A stretch of 20,131 nucleotides of DNA, from assembly GCA_964593895.1 (NCBI GenBank), contig CAZQKL010000025.1:1-20131 (forward strand), written 5' to 3'. The notes beneath the pieces were generated by a model. It made no database searches, was not told where the DNA came from, and was given only the letters and a program-made list of their open reading frames with translations. Position numbers and translations under genes: made by a program. Shown here piece after piece: positions 1-8,390 of the stretch; positions within the stretch are counted from its first letter, which is position 1, and every line of letters begins with the position of its first letter. Source of the DNA: CAZQKL01 sp964593895 [NCBI: uncultured bacterium] (GTDB lineage Bacteria; DYJV01).

Positions 1-360
1 AGAAATTGGAAGGGAGAGGAAAGTCCGAACACCAGAGGGCAGGATGGCAGGTAACGCCTGCCGGCAGTAATGCCGGGATAGGGCCACAGAAAATAGACCG
101 CCTTGCACTCAAATTTATCTGAAATTTGAGTGCAGGGTAAGGGTGAAAAGGTGGGGTAAGAGCCCACCGCACCTCTGGTAACAGAGGTGGCACGGCAACC
201 CCCATCCGGTGCAAGGCCAAATAGGGAGCCGATGGTTGCCCTCGCCAATGGCTCCGGGTAGGCCGCTTGAGCCTTCAGGTGACTGAAGGCCCAGATAAAT
301 GACCGCCACCTCACATGAAAGTGTGAGGTACAGAATTCGGCTTACAGACCACCCCCAATC
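1..360 (+). ncRNA. rnpB: RNase P RNA (type A), 5' end cut off by the window
   Basis: This is the catalytic RNA of ribonuclease P, which removes 5' leaders from tRNA precursors. The bacterial hallmarks appear in order: the GAGGAAAGTCC block (16-26), an ACAGAAA block followed by ACCGCC (86-102), GGTAAGGGTGAAAAGG (136-151), a hairpin with GGTAAGAGC, GGTAACAG, GTGGCACGG, GCAAGGCCAAATAGGG, and GGCTTACAGACC near the 3' end. The L15 loop carries GGT (234-236), the element that pairs with the tRNA CCA end. The hairpin at 104-134, in the P12 position, is a perfect 13-bp, mostly AT stem. The 3' strand of P1 is about 352-360, so its 5' partner and helices P2-P3, very roughly 60 bases, lie before the window. 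The exact 3' end is approximate. Confidence 0.97.
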
Positions 361-377
361 TTTTAGAGGTATGTTTT

Positions 378-923
378 ATGATAATAGGAATAAATGGAAG
401 TCCAAGAAAAGGCAATAGTTTTAAAATGCTTAATAGCTTCATAAATGGAGCAGAAGATAAAGGCTATAAGGTTGAATTAATTGATGCTTGTAGCTTAAAT
501 ATTTCTCCATGCAAAGAGTGTGGTTTTTGTTCAAAAGAGGGAGTATGTAGAGTTAAAGATGAGATGGATGAAATTAGAAGTAAACTTGAGGATGCGACCC
601 ATATTGCTGTTTGTTCTCCTGTTTTTTTCTTTGGTTTATCTGCGCAACTTAAAATTTTAATTGATAGATGCCAGCCATTATGGGCTAAAAAGTATATATT
701 AAAAAAATCAATTCCAGAAAAAAAGGGATACTTTTTTTCTGCTGGAGGTTTTAGTAAAGATATAACTTTTAAAGGAGGAGAACTTACTATAAAGGCTTTT
801 TTTGATTGTTTAAATGCAAAGTTAATAGAAAAAGTTTATGCGCTTAATATGGAGTATAAAAACGATATTGATAAAAAAAAAGATATACTTGAGTATTGCT
901 ATAATTTAGGGTTTAATCTTTAA
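378..923 (+). CDS. Flavodoxin-fold FMN reductase / iron-sulfur flavoprotein-like protein
   Basis: A 181-residue protein of the NADPH-dependent FMN reductase / iron-sulfur flavoprotein superfamily, expected to be a soluble electron carrier or quinone/metal reductase. The N-terminus has the FMN phosphate loop GSPRKGNS (residues 7-14). It is followed by a cysteine cluster at C45, C48, C51 and C57 (C-x2-C-x2-C-x5-C), as in iron-sulfur flavoproteins that bind a 4Fe-4S cluster. A second flavin-binding loop, SPVFFFGLSAQLK, follows (about 80-92). The ATG at 378 sits seven bases after GAGGT (366-370); an ATG at 371 is out of frame and closes quickly. It lies just downstream of rnpB and may share its transcript. 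Its last 18 bases overlap the tail of the convergent HD-GYP gene. The substrate cannot be told from the sequence. Confidence 0.9.
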   Translation: MIIGINGSPRKGNSFKMLNSFINGAEDKGYKVELIDACSLNISPCKECGFCSKEGVCRVKDEMDEIRSKLEDATHIAVCSPVFFFGLSAQLKILIDRCQPLWAKKYILKKSIPEKKGYFFSAGGFSKDITFKGGELTIKAFFDCLNAKLIEKVYALNMEYKNDIDKKKDILEYCYNLGFNL

Positions 924-2114
924 GTATTTGAAAATATCTATATTCCAAGTTATAGTGGATTCAAGAGAAATAATTTCATCATCACTATTTGCAAGGTCAA
1001 CTTCTATTGGTTTTGTTAAAAATTCATCTTTTGGTATATTATAAATCATTAATACAGTTGGTAAAGTTAAATTTTCATGATTTTGTTTTATAACAACTGC
1101 TAAATGATTGCTTTTAAGTTTTACAAGTGAACCTATTGGGTATATTCCAAGACACCTAATAAAGTGATAGGCAAGTTCTTTATTAAATGAATGTTCGCTC
1201 CATTCAAAAATTTTTCTTATAGCAATCGCAGGGTCTAATCCTTTATGGTAACTTCTGTCAGAACTAATTGCATCATAAACATCTACAATTGCTATCATCT
1301 GGCCAAATTTTGATATTTGTTCTCCTTTTAAACCTCTTGGATAACCACTTCCATCATATCTTTCATGATGTTCATAAGCAGTTGTAATTGAAATTTGAGA
1401 AAAATTTTCATTTTTTTCAAGGATTTCTTTTGAAAAATTTACATGTTTTTTTATGAAATTGTATTCTTGAGTTGTTAATTTTGTTGGTTTGTTTAAAATT
1501 TTTAAAGGGATATATGCTTTGCCAATATCGTGTAAAAATGAACCTATGCTAACATCAATTCTAATATGAGCAGGAATTTTTAAATATTGACAAAACATAT
1601 TCATAATTGCTCCAACACTAATGCTATGTAAATATGTGTATTCATGAACATTTTTAACTTTTAATAACACCACTAAAGTATCATTATTAATATTTTCTGT
1701 TAACTCCTCTGTAAGTTGTTCAAATTTTTCTTTATTAATTGGTTTATATTGAGTTACATCCTTCATAATTTTTTTCATAAATTTTTTGCTATTTTCAATA
1801 AAATCCTTTGTCTTTAAAAATTCTTCCTTTAAATTTTCAATCTCTTTTCCATATCCACCTTTTTCTCCGATTTTTTTTATTTGCCTTTCTATTTCCCCTT
1901 TTACTTCAAAATCTGTGGGAGCATCTTTAACATCAAGTCCTTTTTTTGTATCAATATAAACTTCTTTAATTCCTGATTCAATAATCTTTATTATTATTTT
2001 TTCAGATGTTACTTTAAAACTTTTTGTTAAAAATGGGTGTTCTTCCCATTTAACACCTAAATCGTGAATATACATCCCTGGAATTAATTGTTCTACTTTA
2101 ATTTTTTTTATCAT
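906..2114 (-). CDS. HD-GYP domain protein, probable cyclic-di-GMP phosphodiesterase
   Basis: A 402-residue cytoplasmic protein. Residues 1-60 resemble the N-terminal domain (DUF3391 type) often found before HD-GYP domains. A charged helical linker runs from about 70 to 140, and the HD-GYP domain from about 155 to 325. Metal-binding and signature residues are visible: H163, the HD pair H195-D196, H224, H249-H250, the GYP triplet 257-259 and D278. HD-GYP enzymes hydrolyse cyclic-di-GMP to pGpG and GMP and so affect motility and biofilm formation. A tail of about 75 residues follows. It is the last gene of the comF-asmA-tadA operon. Its start overlaps tadA by 17 bases and has no clear Shine-Dalgarno, which suggests coupled translation. 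No transmembrane segment is seen, so any signal must be sensed in the cytoplasm. Confidence 0.93.
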   Translation of the reverse strand: MIKKIKVEQLIPGMYIHDLGVKWEEHPFLTKSFKVTSEKIIIKIIESGIKEVYIDTKKGLDVKDAPTDFEVKGEIERQIKKIGEKGGYGKEIENLKEEFLKTKDFIENSKKFMKKIMKDVTQYKPINKEKFEQLTEELTENINNDTLVVLLKVKNVHEYTYLHSISVGAIMNMFCQYLKIPAHIRIDVSIGSFLHDIGKAYIPLKILNKPTKLTTQEYNFIKKHVNFSKEILEKNENFSQISITTAYEHHERYDGSGYPRGLKGEQISKFGQMIAIVDVYDAISSDRSYHKGLDPAIAIRKIFEWSEHSFNKELAYHFIRCLGIYPIGSLVKLKSNHLAVVIKQNHENLTLPTVLMIYNIPKDEFLTKPIEVDLANSDDEIISLESTITWNIDIFKYLKIKP

Positions 2115-2529
2115 TTCTTAATTTTTTAAAAAAATTTTGCATTAAATTTTTTACTTTTTCCTGATATTCAAAGTCAATTTTATATTTAATATTAATTTTA
2201 TATTTTGAAATTATTGCTCCAGTTTTATCCTCTTTTAATGAAAAAACTACCTCATCAATTCTTGAATTTAAGCATGCTCCAACGCACATAAGACAAGGTT
2301 CTAATGTAACAAAAAGGAAACATCCATTTAGTCTCCAATCTGATAATTTCTTTTGAGCTTCTTTAATTGCAATAATTTCTGCATGCATAATTGAGCATTT
2401 TTTTGTTTCAATTAAATTATATCCTTTGCCAATTATTTCATTATCTTTTACTACAACTGCTCCAACTGGAACTTCATTTAAATCATAAGCTTTTTTTGCA
2501 AGTAAATATGCATATTCCATAAACTTCAT
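2098..2529 (-). CDS. tadA: tRNA-specific adenosine deaminase TadA
   Basis: A 143-residue zinc-dependent deaminase of the cytidine deaminase fold. TadA converts the wobble adenosine A34 of tRNA-Arg(ACG) to inosine. The zinc site is complete: H49-A50-E51, with E51 as the proton shuttle, and P78-C79 with C82 in TLEPCLMC. The downstream SRIDEVVFSLKEDKTGA (89-105) matches the TadA-type SRI..VVF..-D-KTGA stretch and separates it from other deaminases. Its ATG forms an ATGA overlap with the stop of the AsmA-like gene upstream and is preceded by AGGTGA (2536-2541 on the opposite strand). Its end overlaps the HD-GYP start by 17 bases. Length is slightly under the E. coli enzyme. Guanine deaminase is a less likely alternative. 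Confidence 0.93.
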   Translation of the reverse strand: MKFMEYAYLLAKKAYDLNEVPVGAVVVKDNEIIGKGYNLIETKKCSIMHAEIIAIKEAQKKLSDWRLNGCFLFVTLEPCLMCVGACLNSRIDEVVFSLKEDKTGAIISKYKINIKYKIDFEYQEKVKNLMQNFFKKLRNDKKN

Positions 2530-5500
2530 TCTTTTTCACCTGAAGGTAAGAGAATTTTTTCTGGATTTGTAAAAATGTCTTTTGGAAGAGAAAATATTTT
2601 CTTAAAAATATTAAATGTTTTTTTAGTTATTGTTTTTGATGGTTGAAATGTGAGTTTAGGCTTTTCATACGTTCCTTTAATTTTAAAGTAAAATAGAATT
2701 AATTTTCTTCCAAAAATGTAACCAATTAAAGGAACTTTTCCCAAAATATTTCCAACCGCTTGTAATGGTTGAACAATAAGTTCTCCCTTTATTTTCTTAT
2801 TTACAATGCTGAATTTCCCTTTAAATCCAAGATTTATAGAATGACTTAATAAAACAAATTTTTCTGTTTTAAAAACCCCATTATAAATATCAAATTTCCC
2901 ACCAATAATTTTATATTTTAATCCTTCAGTTGTTAAATCTGGTAGTCTAAATTTAAATATTTGTGTGACATTTAATAATGAAAATAAATTGTATAAAAAA
3001 ACAAATTTATATATACATCCATTTTGAATATTAAGAAAAATATAACCTTTTAAATTATTTTTAAAATTATCTGGATTTTTGAACTTACTTGAAATTGAAA
3101 TTATAGATTTTTTCATAGTTCCTGAGATTTTATTTTTAGTGAAAGTAGAAAAATCAAAATCATTTATTTCAGCTTTTATAAAGAAAAAATTTTCAGGTTG
3201 TGAAAAGTCAAAAATAAAATTTTCCATATCTATAAAACCATTAGCTTTTGTAAGTAGTTTAAATTTTTTTAAGGTAATTGTTTTATTTTTAATTTTAAAA
3301 TTAGCTGAAAATTTTTTTATATTATTTGAATAAATTTTGAAATTTTCTAAATTAAAAATAATTTCTCCTTGAAATTTTGTTGCAAATATCTTTATTTTAC
3401 GGATTATATCGGAAAAATTTTTACTTTTTTTATTTTTTTTCTTCTTTTCTTTATGAATAGTTTCTTTTGGAGTGGAAATAATAAAATTTTTCCCAAATAG
3501 ATATAAATTTATGTAATTTTTTTCTATTGAGCCTTTAGTGAAAAAATAGCCTTTTTTAAAATAAAAGGATAGGCTTTTTATATAAAAGTTATCATTTTTT
3601 ATTGAAATCTTTCCATTTATATGAGAGAAATTTATTTTATTAAAATTAAATTTTGAATTTTTTATGTTTATACTACCGTTAATTAAATTTATTTTTAATT
3701 TTGGAGATAATCTAAATTTTAAATCTATATTTGAGTATACATTTTCAATAGGATTTGTATTTATTTTTACAAGTTTTAATATAAAAGGGCTAATTCTGTC
3801 TGTTTTTATGTTTAAAATTCCATAAAGCTTTTTTTTGTCATAAATATTATAAATTTTTCCAGCTATTGTATATTTTGTGTTATCAAAAAATAAGTTTAAT
3901 TTTTTTAAGATTAGGAAATTTTTAGAAATTAATAAATTACCTGTTATTTTTTGAAAATTATACGATTTAAATTTTATGTTTGTATTCTTAAAATTGATTT
4001 TACATCTATTTAATTTTACATTGAATTTTGGATAAATTGAAATTAGAATATTTGATGATAAATTTAAATTTCTAATAGTCTGTTTTTCATTAAAAATTTT
4101 TTGAATTATAAATTCATCTATTCCATTTGAATTAATATTTAGTTTTACCTTTATCTTTTTTGGAGAAAATATATTAAAAACAGTCCCATCTATAGTATAA
4201 TTTATAGCATTTGATAAAAATTTAAAATTTTGAATAATTAAAGAACTGTTTTTTAGAAAAATTGTGCCATTACAGTTATTTAATTTAAAATTTAAAAATC
4301 TAAAATTTGAATTATTAAATAAAACTACAAGTTTTTGTAATGATATATTTAATTTTGGATAAAATTTTATAAAAACTTTTGAGTTTAATGAAATATTTTT
4401 TATTTGAGAAACATCTAATTTAATTTTTTTAAAAATGTTTCCATCAATCCCATCTGAGTGAATATTCAAAACTAAATTCCTCTTTTTTGATTTCAAAAAA
4501 TTATTTAATTTGCCTGAAACTAAATAATTAATTTTATTGTAGTTGAATTTTAAATCTTTAATTGTGCAGAAGTTTTTTAAGAAATCACAAACGATTTTTC
4601 CATTAATATTTTTTAAATGATAGCTACTATAATTTAATTCACCATTATTTTTAAATATTCCAGTTACTGAGATATTTGATAAATGATTGTATTTGCCGTC
4701 AATTTGAGCTTTTAGATAAAAATTTTTTAGATTTTTTATCTTATATTTTTTTAAAAATTCTAAATCAATAGATTTTAGATAAGAGTTTAATTGAAATTCA
4801 TTTATTGAAAAAATTCCATTAGAAACTATTTTTGTTTTTCTATAACTTACTATAAAATTTGTAAAAATCTTTTCCTTTTTTAATGTAGTGTTGTCTGAAA
4901 TTATATTTATGTTTTTAAAATTCTTATAATCAATGTTTCCATGAAAATTTAATCTCCCATAACCTGAAAGTTTTTTAAAGTTTTTAATTGGGATTTCAAG
5001 GTTTGAAAATAAGAAATTTCCATTAAATAAATTTATTGAAATAAAATTTTTTATAATTTTCTTTGTTAATTGAAAATTCCCTTTCCCTGTAAAATTAATT
5101 CTATTTAAACTACTTGAATATTTTATTATTCCACTTAAATTATCTAACCTAAGTTTTTCTGTAATTAAATCTGCATTCTCAATTTTTAAAGTTGAATCTA
5201 TTTTTTTATTGACAAGCTGAAAATATTCTATCTTACTAAAACCATTAATAATTTTTATTTTTCTAAAAGGAAAAGGATTATATTTTAAAACTGAAGGGAT
5301 TGAAAATTTATTTGATTTAGCAAATATTAGAATATTCCTATTTTTTTTGGTAAATTTAAAATTTCCTGTTAAAATTATATTTTTATCTAATTCAATTTTA
5401 TATTTTTTTAAAAATATTGAAGAATTATCCATCCTATAATAAAACTTAAATTTTAGTAAATTAGCTTTTATTGGAGCTTTAAATGATGAATGGAAAATCT

Positions 5501-6281
5501 CAAAGTTTTTTAAAATAATAATCCCATTTGCTGAAAAAATTCCTTTTAGATTTCCATTATAATCTGCATTAATTTTTTTTATAAATCCATTAAATCTTTT
5601 AAAATGAGCTTTTCTAATAAAAAAAGAATAAAATTGAGCTCCTTCTAAATTAGTTAGATTAATCTTTGCTATTAATTTGATTTTTTCAGGAGAGAATGAA
5701 TTGTTAAAATTAAATTTTCCTTTAATAGAAATTTTACCAGTTTCAGTATTAAATTTTAAATTAAAGTCAAATGGTTTAGTAAATGAGAAATTATTAACTG
5801 TTAAAAAAAGATTTTTTGCATAAATCTTTAAATGTGAATCAACATATTTTACTTTAAAATTTTTGAGTTTTAATAATTTAAGCGAAATTTCTGGAAAAGA
5901 AAATTTATTACCCTTTTTATTGGTTTTATTAAAGTTTAATGATATTTCTCCATTAGAAAGAATAATTTTTTTAATTTTTAACTTTTTTTTCAAAAGCTTG
6001 AAAAAAGAAACATTAATAATTCCATTTTTAACAGAAAAAAGAGTAGAATTATCGTTATTTAATAATTTTAAATTTTTTATTTTAACTCCAAATCCATTTT
6101 TAAAAGAAATTTTTATTGAGGCAAAGTAAAGAGATTTTCCACTAATTTTATAAACTTTATTTCTTAAAGTAGTTTCAAATGATTTAAAATCAAAAAATTT
6201 ATAAAAGTAAATTATACCGCATGCAATTAAAATAAAAATTATTCCTGTAATAATTCCTAAAATTTTTAATACTTTTTTCAT
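2526..6281 (-). CDS. Giant AsmA/YhdP-like envelope protein with four tandem 109-residue repeats
   Basis: A 1251-residue protein anchored by one N-terminal transmembrane segment (about residues 5-27), with the rest predicted to lie in the periplasm. The segment after the anchor and the C-terminus match the AsmA/YhdP superfamily: about 1150-1220 contains a region like YhdP's closing beta domain, ending in a PLIGYIFG stretch and a GTYEKPKLTF strand. This superfamily forms long beta grooves that bridge inner and outer membrane and move phospholipids; that role is inferred here. The middle is rich in Ile, Lys, Asn and Phe and holds four repeats (about 497-930) with a period of 109 residues. A Lys-rich stretch (945-955) follows the repeats. 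The gene shares one base with comF (TAATG) and four with tadA (ATGA), and has no evident Shine-Dalgarno. Confidence 0.85.
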   Translation of the reverse strand: MKKVLKILGIITGIIFILIACGIIYFYKFFDFKSFETTLRNKVYKISGKSLYFASIKISFKNGFGVKIKNLKLLNNDNSTLFSVKNGIINVSFFKLLKKKLKIKKIILSNGEISLNFNKTNKKGNKFSFPEISLKLLKLKNFKVKYVDSHLKIYAKNLFLTVNNFSFTKPFDFNLKFNTETGKISIKGKFNFNNSFSPEKIKLIAKINLTNLEGAQFYSFFIRKAHFKRFNGFIKKINADYNGNLKGIFSANGIIILKNFEIFHSSFKAPIKANLLKFKFYYRMDNSSIFLKKYKIELDKNIILTGNFKFTKKNRNILIFAKSNKFSIPSVLKYNPFPFRKIKIINGFSKIEYFQLVNKKIDSTLKIENADLITEKLRLDNLSGIIKYSSSLNRINFTGKGNFQLTKKIIKNFISINLFNGNFLFSNLEIPIKNFKKLSGYGRLNFHGNIDYKNFKNINIISDNTTLKKEKIFTNFIVSYRKTKIVSNGIFSINEFQLNSYLKSIDLEFLKKYKIKNLKNFYLKAQIDGKYNHLSNISVTGIFKNNGELNYSSYHLKNINGKIVCDFLKNFCTIKDLKFNYNKINYLVSGKLNNFLKSKKRNLVLNIHSDGIDGNIFKKIKLDVSQIKNISLNSKVFIKFYPKLNISLQKLVVLFNNSNFRFLNFKLNNCNGTIFLKNSSLIIQNFKFLSNAINYTIDGTVFNIFSPKKIKVKLNINSNGIDEFIIQKIFNEKQTIRNLNLSSNILISIYPKFNVKLNRCKINFKNTNIKFKSYNFQKITGNLLISKNFLILKKLNLFFDNTKYTIAGKIYNIYDKKKLYGILNIKTDRISPFILKLVKINTNPIENVYSNIDLKFRLSPKLKINLINGSINIKNSKFNFNKINFSHINGKISIKNDNFYIKSLSFYFKKGYFFTKGSIEKNYINLYLFGKNFIISTPKETIHKEKKKKNKKSKNFSDIIRKIKIFATKFQGEIIFNLENFKIYSNNIKKFSANFKIKNKTITLKKFKLLTKANGFIDMENFIFDFSQPENFFFIKAEINDFDFSTFTKNKISGTMKKSIISISSKFKNPDNFKNNLKGYIFLNIQNGCIYKFVFLYNLFSLLNVTQIFKFRLPDLTTEGLKYKIIGGKFDIYNGVFKTEKFVLLSHSINLGFKGKFSIVNKKIKGELIVQPLQAVGNILGKVPLIGYIFGRKLILFYFKIKGTYEKPKLTFQPSKTITKKTFNIFKKIFSLPKDIFTNPEKILLPSGEKE
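3492..4793 (-). repeat. Four tandem 327-bp (109-residue) coding repeats inside the AsmA-like gene
   Basis: Aligned by eye, residues about 497-604, 605-713, 714-822 and 823-930 are copies of one module. Fixed anchors recur exactly 109 residues apart: LNIHSDGID at 605, LNINSNGID at 714 and LNIKTDRIS at 823; the proline of YPK/SPK at 642, 751 and 860; and the tyrosine of the INY/TKY strand at 586, 695 and 804 (912 in the last unit). The copies are well diverged in sequence, so this is an old amplification rather than a recent one. Confidence 0.8.
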
Positions 6282-6949
6282 TATAAAGCCATGCTTATTG
6301 TAAAAATTGATATTTCACCTTGAAAACCACTTTTCTTTAATAAATTAGTAATTTCATTTACAGTAGAACAACTTGTTATTATATCATCAACAATTAATAA
6401 TTTATCACATTCTGGGAGATTTTTTAACTTAAAAATTCCTTTAACATTTTCTCTTCTTAAAATGTAATCATCTATTTCCATCTGGGGTTTTGAATATTTT
6501 CTTGAAATTAAATTAGAAAAATTTTTAATTTTAAAATGCTCTGATATGAATTTTGAAATTATTAAAGCCTGATTAAATCCTCTTTTTACCATTTTATATA
6601 AAGATAATGGCACTGCCATTATTCCATCAAATTTTGAAAAGTCGTAATTCAATATTTTTTTCTTAAATAACTCTGCAATGAAAAAATATCCTGAATATTT
6701 CCATTTATGGATTAATTCCTTACCAACATCATCGTATATAAATAAACTTCTTACTGTTGAAATTTCTTTATTTAGTAATCCGCATAGGCATTTTGAATGA
6801 AATGGAGAACCACATCTTTTACAATAAATCTTTTTTATAAAAAAGATTTTTTTATAACAATCTTTACAAATCCAGCTTGGATAATATCTATTTTTAATAA
6901 AACTATTACAAATCAAACAGTTTCTTCCAAAAATCAAATCAATAAGCAT
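6281..6949 (-). CDS. comF: ComF family phosphoribosyltransferase-like protein
   Basis: A 222-residue protein of the ComF/GntX family. The N-terminus is a double zinc ribbon with C11/C14, C28/C31, C43/C46 and C54/C56. The C-terminal half is a type I phosphoribosyltransferase fold with the PRPP loop LLIVDDIITSCSTVNE (184-199); an upstream VPLS (113-116) and a RGFNQA motif (123-128) are also typical. ComF homologues support DNA uptake in competent bacteria and are linked to DNA repair in others; the exact reaction is not established for the family. It is the first gene of the minus-strand operon. Its ATG lies only eight bases after a candidate -10 box and lacks a good Shine-Dalgarno. The stop shares one base with the next start. 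Family assignment is firm, function is not. Confidence 0.9.
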   Translation of the reverse strand: MLIDLIFGRNCLICNSFIKNRYYPSWICKDCYKKIFFIKKIYCKRCGSPFHSKCLCGLLNKEISTVRSLFIYDDVGKELIHKWKYSGYFFIAELFKKKILNYDFSKFDGIMAVPLSLYKMVKRGFNQALIISKFISEHFKIKNFSNLISRKYSKPQMEIDDYILRRENVKGIFKLKNLPECDKLLIVDDIITSCSTVNEITNLLKKSGFQGEISIFTISMAL

Positions 6950-6957
6950 TTTCTTTT

Positions 6958-6986
6958 TTATTATCTAATAAAATAATGTTTGTCAA
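6958..6986 (-). promoter_or_regulatory. Candidate sigma-70-type promoter of the comF operon
   Basis: Read on the minus strand, a perfect TTGACA (6986-6981) is followed by a 17-base spacer and TAATAA (6963-6958). The comF ATG begins eight bases after the -10 box, so the predicted transcription start falls at or within a few bases of the start codon. The AT-rich background makes the -10 call weak; the -35 match is strong. Confidence 0.5.
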
Positions 6987-6998
6987 TTAAGAATAATC

Positions 6999-7027
6999 TT
7001 GCAAAATCAATAAATTTTTATTATAAA
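6999..7027 (+). promoter_or_regulatory. Candidate promoter of bioA, possibly giving a leaderless mRNA
   Basis: TTGCAA (6999-7004), a 17-base spacer, then TATAAA (7022-7027). The bioA ATG at 7035 lies seven bases further on, where transcription would normally begin, and no Shine-Dalgarno precedes it. It lies in the same 85-base gap as the divergent comF promoter. This is inference in AT-rich DNA. Confidence 0.4.
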
Positions 7028-7034
7028 ATTCAAC

Positions 7035-8390
7035 ATGAATCTTGTAAAATTTGATTTTCAGCATATATGGCATCCATGTACTCAAATGAAAGACCATGAG
7101 AATTTTCCAATAATTCCTATAAAAAAAGCAAAAGGTGTGTGGCTCTACGATTTTTATGGTAATAAAATTTTAGATGCAATTTCCTCATGGTGGGTTAATA
7201 TTCTCGGGCATGGAAATGATAGAATAAATAAAGCATTAAAGAAACAAGTAGATAAATTGGAACAGGTAATATTTGCAGGGTTTACTCACGAAAATGCTAT
7301 AAAACTTGTAGAAAAATTATTGAAAATTGTGCCTAATAATTTAACAAAAGTATTTTTTGCTGATAATGGTTCAAGTGCTGTAGAAGTCGCTTTGAAAATG
7401 AGTTATCATTACTGGCAACTTAAAGGAGAGAAAAATAGAAAAAAATTTGTGTCCATATCTGGAGCATATCATGGAGAAACAATTGGCGCTTTATCAGTAA
7501 GTGATATCCCACTTTATAAACAAAGCTATAAAGATTTGTTATTTGAAAATTATGTTGCAGAAGGTCCAAACTGTTTTAAATGTAAATTTGGAAAAAATCG
7601 TAATAATTGTGATGCAGAATGTTTTATTTTTATTGAAGATATAGTGAAAAAGTATCATGAAAAAATATGTGGGGTTATCATTGAACCCATGGTGCAATGT
7701 GCAAATGGGATGAATATATATTCAAAAAAGTATTTGAAAAAACTTGAAAAATTATGTAAAGAATATAAAATCCATTTTATAGCAGATGAAATAGCAGTGG
7801 GTTTTGGAAGAACAGGTAAAATGTTTGCAATAGAACATGCAGATGTTAAACCAAATTTTATGTGTTTGTCAAAGGGAATTACAGGAGGATATCTTCCTTT
7901 ATCTGTGGTTTTAACAGAGGATGAGATTTATAATGCTTTTTACGATGATTACATAAAATTAAAAGCATTTTTACATAGTCATAGTTACACTGGCAATGCT
8001 TTGGCATGTGCATGTGCAGTTGAAACTTTAACAATTCTTGAAGAGGAAAATATTTTAGAAAAAAATGTTGAGAAATCTAAATTAATTAATAAATTATTAA
8101 ATGAAGCATTTTTATCTCATCCTAACATTGGAGAGATTAGACAACTTGGAATGATTTCTGCTATTGAAATTGTGAAAGATAGAGAAAAAAAAGAACATTT
8201 TCCATGGGAGGAAAGAATAGGGTTTAAAATTTATAAAGAAGCTATTAAGGAAGGTTGTCTTTTAAGACCGTTGGGTGATGTTATATACTTTATGCCACCA
8301 TATGTTATTGAAGAAGATGAGATTGAATTTTTGGTTAATGTTGCAGAGAAATCAATAAATAAAATAATAAGGAGGTATCATGCCAGCTGA
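7035..8390 (+). CDS. bioA: Adenosylmethionine-8-amino-7-oxononanoate aminotransferase
   Basis: A 451-residue PLP enzyme of fold type I, class III aminotransferases. BioA transfers an amino group to KAPA to give DAPA in biotin synthesis; most members take the amino group from S-adenosylmethionine and some use lysine. Support: the N-terminal [12 protein letters not shown] (11-22), characteristic of BioA, SSWW (50-53), the [11 protein letters not shown] motif with D251, and the Schiff-base lysine K280 in [10 protein letters not shown] cysteine cluster at C180, C183, C192 and C196 sits in a loop and resembles one present in a subset of BioA proteins; it may bind a metal. No other biotin gene is in the window. 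Its 3' end encodes the cheY ribosome binding site and overlaps cheY by 11 bases, so it heads or feeds the motility run. Confidence 0.95.
   Translation: MNLVKFDFQHIWHPCTQMKDHENFPIIPIKKAKGVWLYDFYGNKILDAISSWWVNILGHGNDRINKALKKQVDKLEQVIFAGFTHENAIKLVEKLLKIVPNNLTKVFFADNGSSAVEVALKMSYHYWQLKGEKNRKKFVSISGAYHGETIGALSVSDIPLYKQSYKDLLFENYVAEGPNCFKCKFGKNRNNCDAECFIFIEDIVKKYHEKICGVIIEPMVQCANGMNIYSKKYLKKLEKLCKEYKIHFIADEIAVGFGRTGKMFAIEHADVKPNFMCLSKGITGGYLPLSVVLTEDEIYNAFYDDYIKLKAFLHSHSYTGNALACACAVETLTILEEENILEKNVEKSKLINKLLNEAFLSHPNIGEIRQLGMISAIEIVKDREKKEHFPWEERIGFKIYKEAIKEGCLLRPLGDVIYFMPPYVIEEDEIEFLVNVAEKSINKIIRRYHAS
8369..8376 (+). promoter_or_regulatory. Strong Shine-Dalgarno of cheY inside bioA
   Basis: AAGGAGGT lies in the last bioA codons, just before the cheY ATG at 8380. 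It supports that start over the in-frame ATG at 8398, which is too far away, and implies that cheY is translated in its own right from the bioA transcript. Confidence 0.75.

Noticed and set aside
115-309. Minus-strand open frame of 64 codons
   Set aside because: It lies wholly inside conserved rnpB elements; the RNA explains the sequence.
3079-6129. Plus-strand open frames opposite the AsmA-like gene (3079-3333 and 5863-6129)
   Set aside because: They are low-complexity Phe/Leu/Ile-rich mirror readings of a real AT-rich gene, without ribosome sites.
6950-7034. BirA-type operator before bioA
   Set aside because: Searched by eye for a TTGTAAAC-type inverted pair with a 14-16 base gap; TTGTCAAT has no matching right half.
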